A DNA stretch of 37,108 bases from assembly GCA_002434245.1 (NCBI GenBank), contig DJJR01000009.1:1-37108 (forward strand). Direction: 5' to 3'. A model generated the notes under the pieces. That model saw nothing but the letters and a program-made list of their open reading frames with translations, had not been told where the DNA came from and did not search any database. Below are positions 17,599 through 23,899 of this stretch, one piece after another; the stretch's first letter is position 1, and each line of letters begins with the position of its first letter. Origin of the DNA: Pelosinus fermentans (lineage in GTDB: Bacteria > Bacillota > Negativicutes > DSM-13327). A program made the translations under genes and the position numbers.

Positions 17599-18618
17599 TT
17601 ACTGCCAGAGCTTTGTCACCTCTGTCCCTACATAATAGGTCTTCACAATATCTTCCGCTTTGTGCCCCTCTTGAGCAAAGGTGTAAGCCCCCCATTGACA
17701 CAACCCCACACCATTGCCCCACCCCATTCCTTTAAAAATAAAGCTATCTCCATCATAATTCATCTCTGTAATTAATGTAGATCTTAAACGATCATAGCCG
17801 ACTTTCTTTCTAAAATCAGAACCATGTACTTTTTTATCTCCTGCACCAATATATAGAATACGACCGGAAGGACCTTTCTCCAAGATTCGAATATCTTTCG
17901 GATTGCCGGAATAACCGACAGCAGCAGCAACCTCTGCTCCCGGTATTTTAACTGTCCAGGACTTTTCTTTTTCAGGTGCGTATTGAAAACACTGGTCTGT
18001 TATCGGCTGAAAGTATGGCGTTGGAGTAGGTATCTCTTCTGGAAAGCTTTCTTCCTTGGTAGCAGCAATTTGTCCATTACAAGAGCTGTAAATCGCATTG
18101 ATCAGGCCTCCTGCATATGTCAGTACTTCCCCCCGGGTACGGCGTACTGCTTCTCTAACATTGTCGTTTACTAACTCAGGTGCATAAGCTTGCAGCTCTT
18201 CTTTAGCTGTACTCACATCAGCATTATGCAACCGCATAATCGTACCTGCTTCCATCGCATGAAGGGTTAGTGTGCGTGAGGTAATCGCCTGAGCAGCTAA
18301 GGCTTCAATCGGCCAATCGTTATGCATTTCCCTCGCGACAACACCTTCTAAGTACTTTTCTAATAACATTCTGTCTATATAGCCTTTGTCTGCAATCCAC
18401 ACCGTAATCGTTGGCTCAATGTTGTATTTAGTAACGTCTAACGTTTCTACCCCAGGAATAGGTTGAACCGTTTCTGGCACCGTCACTTCTGGGCCGGGTG
18501 TTTCTACCACCTCAGGATCAGGTTTGGGAGCAGGTGACTGCAAAAAAGAGCAAGCTCCTGCCATTATTAGAATTCCAATCAGAAACATCAAAATCATAGA
18601 TTTATACTTATTTTCCAT
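17599..18618 (-). CDS. SpoIID/LytB-domain protein (stage II sporulation D-like)
   Basis: Likely peptidoglycan lytic transglycosylase. SpoIID strips stem-peptide-free glycan during engulfment. The 339-residue protein has an N-terminal membrane or lipoprotein signal (MAGAC, imperfect lipobox), a Pro/Glu-rich linker and the SpoIID domain. The catalytic-type Glu lies in GVVAREMHNDWPIEALAAQA, followed by YSSCNGQ with a later Cys (DQCF) as in the metal-binding insertion. The conserved end is GMGWGNGVGLCQWGAYTFAQ, where the usual GHGVG reads GNGVG. The ATG at 18618 is chosen (GAGG 8 nt upstream) over an in-frame GTG. A possible sigma-E promoter precedes it. It may be a paralogue rather than SpoIID itself because the spoIIQ/spoIIID context is absent. 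Confidence 0.85.
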   Translation of the reverse strand: MENKYKSMILMFLIGILIMAGACSFLQSPAPKPDPEVVETPGPEVTVPETVQPIPGVETLDVTKYNIEPTITVWIADKGYIDRMLLEKYLEGVVAREMHNDWPIEALAAQAITSRTLTLHAMEAGTIMRLHNADVSTAKEELQAYAPELVNDNVREAVRRTRGEVLTYAGGLINAIYSSCNGQIAATKEESFPEEIPTPTPYFQPITDQCFQYAPEKEKSWTVKIPGAEVAAAVGYSGNPKDIRILEKGPSGRILYIGAGDKKVHGSDFRKKVGYDRLRSTLITEMNYDGDSFIFKGMGWGNGVGLCQWGAYTFAQEGHKAEDIVKTYYVGTEVTKLWQ

Positions 18619-18634
18619 CAACTCCACCTCAATA

Positions 18635-18665
18635 ATAGTATGGAGTAATATTTATCCCACTATAC
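18635..18665 (-). promoter_or_regulatory. Possible sigma-E promoter of the SpoIID/LytB gene
   Basis: On the minus strand CATACTAT (18642-18635) differs at one position from the sigma-E -10 consensus CATACAMT, with ATA of GTATAGT (18665-18659) 18 nt upstream as the -35. The leader would be only about 10 nt, which is short, so this remains tentative. Confidence 0.35.
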
Positions 18666-18675
18666 TTAAAATAAA

Positions 18676-18771
18676 TGAACCGCAGAGGTCCAGAGAATGC
18701 TGAGAAAAGATACACACCGCTAAAAACATTTTGAAACGCGAAGACACGAAGAGTATGAAGAACACGAAGAC
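18676..18771. repeat. Type A half-arm joined to type B half-arm
   Basis: A type A left arm (TGAACCGCAGAGGTCCAGAG ... GAGAAAAGAT, 18676-18711) is followed by CTAAAAACATTTT and a type B left arm (TGAAACGCGAAGACACGAAG ..., 18731-18771). Neither right arm is present. The junction CTAAAAACATTTTGAAACGC is identical at 23779-23798, so the A-B arrangement is a recurrent composite. Confidence 0.65.
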
Positions 18772-18790
18772 TAAAAATTTCTTTACTTAT

Positions 18791-18823
18791 AAAAAAACGA
18801 GCCTCCATAAAAATGGAGACTCG
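18791..18823 (-). terminator. Intrinsic terminator of larA
   Basis: An 11-bp stem with one mismatch (CGAGCCTCCAT with ATGGAGACTCG), 5-nt loop, 6 nt after the stop codon, and seven Ts following on the minus strand. Strong. Confidence 0.9.
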
Positions 18824-18828
18824 CACTT

Positions 18829-20094
18829 TTACTTGGCAACGTAAGGAACAACGAGCGGACCTAGAGGTAATACCGCAATACTTGCATCAGGTCCATACTT
18901 ATCAATCAACTTTGCCAATGTTTGTTCAATATTGGTAACAGATTGCAGCATGCAGTCTGCTACAGTTTCTTTATCTAGACTAGAGTACAAATAACAATCT
19001 GCTTTAACCTGTATCATTGCCAGAGCTTGGGCTTCCCACTGATCAAACATCGAAAAAGATGGTTCATTAATCATATCCAGCAGTGCTTGAGGAGTATTGC
19101 GCATTTTCAAAATGGGGCCAAAATTACCATGGCTTGGCAGTCCATCGGAACACTCGGCAACACTGATAATACTACCTCCCTCTTTTACGATTTGCGCACC
19201 AGCACTCATCCCTTTTACCGTTTGATACAAATTCTGATCCAAAGGATATCCTGCATTTGTCGTAATGACAATATCAAAAGAATGATCTACAGCAACCATC
19301 GCATGATGTTTTACAAATTCGCAGCCTACTCGATGAGCTTGAATAACATCTCCTGCAAACACATTGGTTATTTCTTTATCCCCATTTAATGTCACATTCA
19401 ACATAAACTGCGGCTTTGCCATTAAACAATTTTGAGTAGCCGCATCCTGCACACCATTGCCTTCAATTACACCCCAAGTACTCTTTGGATTACCGATCAT
19501 TTCAGCATTATGAAAGTCCTGAATTGTTTTAATTCCGACAATTCCCGGATTTATGCCTTTTGGTCCGCCAGAAAATCCTGCAAAAAAGTGAGGTTCAATA
19601 AACCCTGTAACAATTCTAAAATCAGCTTCTACATAGGTTTTATTTAAATACACTTCAGATCCATAACTATTCCGACCAACGTGTACTAATTCCTTCTCAT
19701 CAAAGGCTTCATGATTGATGACTCGAATTGTATCAACGACTTCCTGCCCCAGCATACTAATTAATTCTTCTCTCGTATTATGACGATGGCTCCCTAATCC
19801 ATTGATCACCACAAAATTTTCTTTAGGAACATGAGACAGCTCTTCGATCAGCCATGGAACTAATTTGTGATTCGGAGTTGGTCTTGTGATGTCAGAAATT
19901 ACAATGGCAACCGTATCTGATGCTTTTACCATTTCCTTCAAAGGAGGAGTTCCGGTAGGATGACGCAGAGCGTGAACAACAGCTCCCTTCTCATCTGCCA
20001 AACTCTCGATATGCGGGGGTTCTACGATTACTGCCTTATCAGGAACTTCAATACTAATACTGCCTTTACCATATGCCAATTGTACTTTTTTCAT
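18829..20094 (-). CDS. larA: LarA-family nickel-pincer racemase/epimerase
   Basis: Lactate racemase (or another 2-hydroxyacid racemase of the LarA superfamily), using the covalently bound nickel-pincer nucleotide. It is 421 residues, the normal length. All residues known to hold the cofactor in Lactobacillus LarA have counterparts at conserved spacing: DITRPTP (68-74), H103-R104 in GSHRHNT, H169 in EPHFFAGFSGGPK, Lys179 (cofactor attachment, 10 after H169 as in the known enzyme) and H195 (16 after the lysine). AAGGAG lies 8 nt before the ATG. The gene is alone, with a strong terminator and a perfect palindrome upstream. No larB, larC or larE cofactor genes are in the window, so they must be elsewhere. 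The substrate is not certain because many LarA homologues act on other hydroxyacids. Confidence 0.88.
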   Translation of the reverse strand: MKKVQLAYGKGSISIEVPDKAVIVEPPHIESLADEKGAVVHALRHPTGTPPLKEMVKASDTVAIVISDITRPTPNHKLVPWLIEELSHVPKENFVVINGLGSHRHNTREELISMLGQEVVDTIRVINHEAFDEKELVHVGRNSYGSEVYLNKTYVEADFRIVTGFIEPHFFAGFSGGPKGINPGIVGIKTIQDFHNAEMIGNPKSTWGVIEGNGVQDAATQNCLMAKPQFMLNVTLNGDKEITNVFAGDVIQAHRVGCEFVKHHAMVAVDHSFDIVITTNAGYPLDQNLYQTVKGMSAGAQIVKEGGSIISVAECSDGLPSHGNFGPILKMRNTPQALLDMINEPSFSMFDQWEAQALAMIQVKADCYLYSSLDKETVADCMLQSVTNIEQTLAKLIDKYGPDASIAVLPLGPLVVPYVAK

Positions 20095-20123
20095 AGAATC
20101 ATCTCCTTATTCCTCTTTGCTAC

Positions 20124-20139
20124 CTATTTGTACAAATAG
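20124..20139. promoter_or_regulatory. 16-bp perfect palindrome upstream of larA (operator candidate)
   Basis: CTATTTGTACAAATAG is a perfect palindrome 30 bp before the larA ATG. Its core TTGTACAA fits the operators of FadR-subfamily GntR regulators, a group that includes lactate-responsive LldR-type proteins. No such regulator gene is adjacent, so the link is inference. Confidence 0.5.
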
Positions 20140-20220
20140 TTGTAATCTTCCTGCTTTTTTAGTCATAACTTTTTATACTATTTTCAATTCCTTTTTACTA
20201 TCATACCCTGAAAAAGAACC

Positions 20221-20384
20221 TAGTAGTCCGCCAAGACTAAAGCTATGGGATGAATTGCGCAAGATTTTTCACCCAGCAAGACGGAGGAGCCGCACATATC
20301 GGACATATGTAAGGTGACGACAACGAAGCTGGGCGGGAAATACCGCGACAAGAACACCATGGATTTAGGCTTGGTGGACTACTA
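20221..20384. repeat. 164-bp terminal-inverted-repeat element folding as a long hairpin
   Basis: Imperfect 28-bp inverted repeats bound the element: left 20221-20248 begins TAGTAGTCCGCCAAGACTAA, and right 20357-20384 is its complement at about 24 of 28 positions. Inside, ATTTTTCACCCAGC (20264-20277) pairs with GCTGGGCGGGAAAT (20328-20341), and ACATAT/ATATGT (20294-20310) form an apical hairpin. The whole unit folds back on itself with nested stems. It has no open reading frame and is richer in GC than its flanks. It could be a MITE, the decayed end of a mobile element, or a structured RNA. Confidence 0.7.
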
Positions 20385-20396
20385 ATTATGCAAAAG

Positions 20397-20440
20397 ATCC
20401 CTGGTGCTTACGATCAAAAGAGATCGTAAGCACCAGGGAT
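20397..20440 (-). repeat. Perfect 19-bp hairpin
   Basis: ATCCCTGGTGCTTACGATC and its exact complement with a 6-nt loop. On the minus strand it is followed by TTTTG, so it may terminate the DUF2156 transcript. It lies 13 bp from the 164-bp element. Confidence 0.75.
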
Positions 20441-20451
20441 TATACTATTTA

Positions 20452-20519
20452 TATAGTAAGTACGGCTACGATTCAGCTGGAACTCGTCCTCGATCTAAAT
20501 CGTAGGCGTACTTACTATA
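20452..20519 (-). repeat. 21-bp hairpin overlapping the DUF2156 stop codon
   Basis: TATAGTAAGTACGGCTACGAT (20452-20472) pairs with 20499-20519 at 20 of 21 positions around a 26-nt loop. The right arm reaches into the stop codon of the DUF2156 gene. There is no T tract. The loop contains GGAACTCGTCC, which can form its own small stem. Confidence 0.7.
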
Positions 20520-21408
20520 ATTTTAGTCTTACGTTATATTTTTCTATCATTTTAATAGGATGATAGGATTCTTTTGCTTTTCGTAAGCCTTCAATCCCCA
20601 TATCTTCCTCTCGGTTAATATACATCGCCTGTGAGAAAGTACGAGCACAGAACTCCTGATTGATAATGCTGTATACACCATTGATTCCCATACGGCCTTT
20701 TTCCACATGAATCACTGCGGTATCATCATTGCCCATTTCGCCATAACTAAAGGCTGCCATTTTACCATCAATAAAAATAGCTCCTCCTTGAAAACCAAGA
20801 ACCGTAAAGTTATTCATTGCCTCCACAATTGCATTCCTTTCACAGTCCAGATCATCACCTTTTACACAGCCTCGATCATCACACCACTCCTGCATAAACT
20901 CAATACAGTCCTTCGCCATTTCCTCCGTCATAGGTACATATTCGTAATTGCTGAATTTTTTTCTAAAACTATTTACATGATTTTTCTTAGTATGAAATTT
21001 ACGCCCCTTTAGTTCAATTAAATCTTTCGCTAAATATACATAATCAAAATTATCCCGCACAGCTTTGGATGTAAAGTAACCTGGCTTTGCTTCTTCCAGC
21101 CACTCGATCATAAAAGCTTCTACGCCTTGCAGGGAAAACGCAAAATCATTCTCATTTGCATGCTGTATCATACGATCCACGATCTCTGATAGCCCTTCCT
21201 TTGGACCAAAGGGTGGTAAAAAGAATTTTACCCCTTCCCAGCAAGCTTTCACACATAGATAATTACCTTCAACCGTCCACTGTATTTTATAGGCTTTACG
21301 CCACATAAATAGATTCGTAAAATTATAATGGGCATTTTCATAGCGCCGCTCACTAAAGAATCGATCAAATAGCGGCTTATCTTCTAGAGTAAGCTGTTGA
21401 AACTTAAT
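20515..21408 (-). CDS. DUF2156 (LPG-synthetase C-terminal-like) protein with an ATT start codon
   Basis: Member of the DUF2156 family, with the GNAT-like fold of the catalytic domain of phosphatidylglycerol lysyltransferases, here as a stand-alone soluble protein. Its substrate is unknown. Reading from the first ATG (21306) gives 263 residues that start inside the domain. Upstream in the same frame the sequence continues as IKFQQLTLEDKPLFDRFFSE, then RRYENAHYNFTNLF, which looks like a normal DUF2156 N-terminus. GAGGAGG lies 7 nt before an ATT codon at 21408-21406, and an in-frame TGA lies just before that site. No ATG, GTG or TTG exists between, so ATT is the likely start (297 residues). Later features include HTKKNHVNSFRKKF and GINGVYSIINQEF. 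The gene is monocistronic, divergent from recQ. Confidence 0.85.
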   Translation of the reverse strand: MKFQQLTLEDKPLFDRFFSERRYENAHYNFTNLFMWRKAYKIQWTVEGNYLCVKACWEGVKFFLPPFGPKEGLSEIVDRMIQHANENDFAFSLQGVEAFMIEWLEEAKPGYFTSKAVRDNFDYVYLAKDLIELKGRKFHTKKNHVNSFRKKFSNYEYVPMTEEMAKDCIEFMQEWCDDRGCVKGDDLDCERNAIVEAMNNFTVLGFQGGAIFIDGKMAAFSYGEMGNDDTAVIHVEKGRMGINGVYSIINQEFCARTFSQAMYINREEDMGIEGLRKAKESYHPIKMIEKYNVRLKL

Positions 21409-21441
21409 AGTAAACCCTCCTCAAACACAACTTTATTCTCC

Positions 21442-21447
21442 ATTATA
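21442..21447 (-). promoter_or_regulatory. -10 box for the DUF2156 gene
   Basis: TATAAT on the minus strand, about 33 nt before the proposed ATT start and preceded by TG. No good -35 is seen. The rest of the divergent gap to recQ (21448-21620) shows no further convincing signal. Confidence 0.4.
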
Positions 21448-21620
21448 CATGATTAGCCGAAAAAATATAATGGTATTGGCATAAAAAGCATCTGTTATAT
21501 CGACAGGAATCCTCCTACCAAAGGACGAACTAAGCATTAAAGGATAAAAGTATCGGCTCCTCTTCCTATCATAAAAAGAAGCAGGAACTAAAACAAAAAT
21601 AATTTTCAGGAGATAATTAC

Positions 21621-23750
21621 ATGTTAAATGCCGCCCTAAATATTTTAAAGCAACACTATGGTTATACCACCTTTCGCCCTGGTCAGGAGAAAATCATCAC
21701 CAGCCTATTAGGCAAAAAAGATACCTTAGCCATCATGCCCACAGGTGCTGGTAAATCCCTGTGTTTTCAAATCCCCGCCCTCTTACTGCCAGGGGTTACC
21801 CTCGTTGTCTCACCTTTGATTTCTTTAATGAAAGATCAGGTTGACGCATTAAACGGGGTGGGAATTCCTGCTACCTTTATTAATAGCTCCCTCACCCTCT
21901 CCCAGGTCAATGAACGTATTTACAATGCAAAATGCGGTCGCTACAAAATCATCTATATCGCTCCAGAGCGTTTAGAATCGGAAAGTTTTCAAGCTGCTAT
22001 CAAGGTCCTTACCATCTCTTTATTAGCCATTGATGAGGCCCACTGTGTATCACAATGGGGACATGATTTTCGTCCAAGCTATCGGGCTGTGGGATCTTTT
22101 ATTGCCTCACTGCCCAGCCGTCCCATTATTGGTGCCTTTACTGCAACCGCTACTACAGATGTAACACAAGACATTATTACCTTATTAGCCTTAAAAAATC
22201 CTGATATGTATATGACTGGTTTTGATCGTGAGAACTTATCCTTTACTGTTATCCGCGGTGAAAACAAGCAAGACTTTACCCTTAACTATATTACCGCCAA
22301 CAAAGAACAATCCGGAATCATTTATGCGGCTACCCGTAAAGAAGTAGATAATCTTTACAGCCTATTATACAAAAAAGGTTACTCTGTAGGCAAATATCAT
22401 GCTGGACTGCCTGATAAGGAGCGCCAGCACTACCAAGAACAATTCATCTATGACAATATCAGTATCATGGTCGCTACCAATGCCTTTGGTATGGGGATTG
22501 ATAAATCCAATGTGCGCTATGTGATTCATTACAATATGCCCAAAAATATGGAAGCCTATTACCAAGAAGCAGGTCGTGCAGGACGAGACGGAGAACCAAG
22601 CGAATGCATGCTGCTGTTTGGCGCCCAAGATCCTTTGTTACAACGCTATTTGATCGAGCAAACAACATTTGATACCGACCGGAAAACCAATGAACTTAGC
22701 AAACTCCAAACGATGGTAGATTATTGTCATACCCCGGAATGCCTGCGAAAATTTATCTTAAGTTATTTTGGTGAGGCAAGTGATATAACTGAATGCGCCA
22801 ATTGCAGCAATTGTAAGGATGATAATGAACTTACGGATATTACATTAGACGCCCAAAAGATTTTTTCCTGCGTCATGCGCGTTAAAGAACGTTATGGCAC
22901 GACTTTAATTGCCAGTGTATTAAAAGGATCTAAGGATAAAAAGGTCCTGCAGCTGGGTTTTGACAGCCTATCCACCTACGGTTTGTTAAAAAACTATACC
23001 TTACCAGAAATACGGGATGCCATTAATCGGTTAATTGCCACCGATTATCTAATGTTAACGGACAGTGAATATCCCGTAGTGAAACTGGCACCTAAAGGAG
23101 TCGCCGTATTAAAAAATCAAACAAAAGTATGGCAGAAAGTGCCGAAACGTACCCAGAAAATCACAGCAGACAATTCCCTCTTTAGTTTGCTGCGAAGCTT
23201 ACGTAAAACCATTGCTGACAGAGAACAAATACCACCCTATCTTGTATTTGCCGACAGCACCTTAAAGGAAATGAGCGAATATTGCCCAACCAGCTATGAT
23301 GCTCTATTGACTATAAAAGGGGTTGGAGAAAGCAAACGAAAACGTTATGGTGACGAGTTTCTCGAAGTCTTACAGCAATATGCATTGGCAAATAATATTC
23401 AATCCTCTAACCTTTCTATAGAAAGTAAAGAAGCGGCTGTAAAAGTTCAGGAAAGTCCCAGCCATGTTGTCAGTCTTGAGCTATACCAAAAAGGACATTC
23501 CCTGGAAGAAATCAGCCAAATACGCAAACTAAAATCCCTTACGATACAAGATCACTTGGTACGCTGCTACCAAGAGGGACATCCTGTAAACTGGGATGCT
23601 CTGATCCCGCCTCAATATGAAAAATTAATTCTTAGTAAAATAGCTGAAATAGGCGCTGAGAAACTAAAGCCTCTCAAAGATGCCCTGCCAGCCGACATCG
23701 ACTATGCCGCTATTAAAGCTGTCTTATGTAAATATAATGTAGGACAATAA
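21621..23750 (+). CDS. recQ: ATP-dependent DNA helicase RecQ
   Basis: 3'-5' superfamily 2 helicase for recombination and replication-fork repair. It has 709 residues in the full RecQ architecture. Helicase core: Walker A TGAGKS (41-46), DEAH box (138-141), aromatic-rich loop HCVSQWGHDFRPSY (141-154) and motif VI QEAGRAGRDG. The RecQ-Ct zinc site is C374, C392, C395 and C398, spaced as in E. coli RecQ, followed by a winged helix. The HRDC domain is at about 520-600 (LVFADSTLKEMSEYCPTSYD). The C-terminus (about 620-705) is an extra helix-turn-helix module (SVELYQKGHSLEEISQIRKL-like), common in Firmicute RecQ. AGGAG lies 8 nt before the ATG. It converges with the ABC-F gene, a type B hairpin repeat lying between. 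Confidence 0.97.
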   Translation: MLNAALNILKQHYGYTTFRPGQEKIITSLLGKKDTLAIMPTGAGKSLCFQIPALLLPGVTLVVSPLISLMKDQVDALNGVGIPATFINSSLTLSQVNERIYNAKCGRYKIIYIAPERLESESFQAAIKVLTISLLAIDEAHCVSQWGHDFRPSYRAVGSFIASLPSRPIIGAFTATATTDVTQDIITLLALKNPDMYMTGFDRENLSFTVIRGENKQDFTLNYITANKEQSGIIYAATRKEVDNLYSLLYKKGYSVGKYHAGLPDKERQHYQEQFIYDNISIMVATNAFGMGIDKSNVRYVIHYNMPKNMEAYYQEAGRAGRDGEPSECMLLFGAQDPLLQRYLIEQTTFDTDRKTNELSKLQTMVDYCHTPECLRKFILSYFGEASDITECANCSNCKDDNELTDITLDAQKIFSCVMRVKERYGTTLIASVLKGSKDKKVLQLGFDSLSTYGLLKNYTLPEIRDAINRLIATDYLMLTDSEYPVVKLAPKGVAVLKNQTKVWQKVPKRTQKITADNSLFSLLRSLRKTIADREQIPPYLVFADSTLKEMSEYCPTSYDALLTIKGVGESKRKRYGDEFLEVLQQYALANNIQSSNLSIESKEAAVKVQESPSHVVSLELYQKGHSLEEISQIRKLKSLTIQDHLVRCYQEGHPVNWDALIPPQYEKLILSKIAEIGAEKLKPLKDALPADIDYAAIKAVLCKYNVGQ

Positions 23751-23790
23751 CGAAACGATCCGCAGAGGGAAGATGAGACTAAAAACATTT

Positions 23791-23891
23791 TGAAACGCGA
23801 AAGCGCGAAGAGATGCAAAGGACACGAAGAAATAGTAGGGACAATTCCTCACTCTTCGTGTTCTTTATAATCTTCGCGCCTTCGCGTTTCA
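23791..23891. repeat. Type B dispersed hairpin repeat, copy 2, between convergent genes
   Basis: About 100 bp with near-perfect arms of about 39 nt: the left begins TGAAACGCGAAAGCGCGAAG and the right ends CTTCGCGCCTTCGCGTTTCA. Seven Ts follow on the plus strand, so it can act as the recQ terminator, and A/T flanks could serve the ABC-F gene too. A shortened type A arm (GATCCGCAGAGGGA, about 23757-23770) and CTAAAAACATTTT precede it. Confidence 0.75.
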
Positions 23892-23899
23892 TCATTTTT

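Noticed and set aside
20221..20519. CRISPR array
   Set aside because: The repeats are inverted arms of three different hairpins, not regularly spaced direct repeats, and no cas genes are present.
21480..21500. Second sigma-54 promoter upstream of recQ
   Set aside because: TTGGCATAAAAAGC has GG and GC only 8 nt apart rather than 10.
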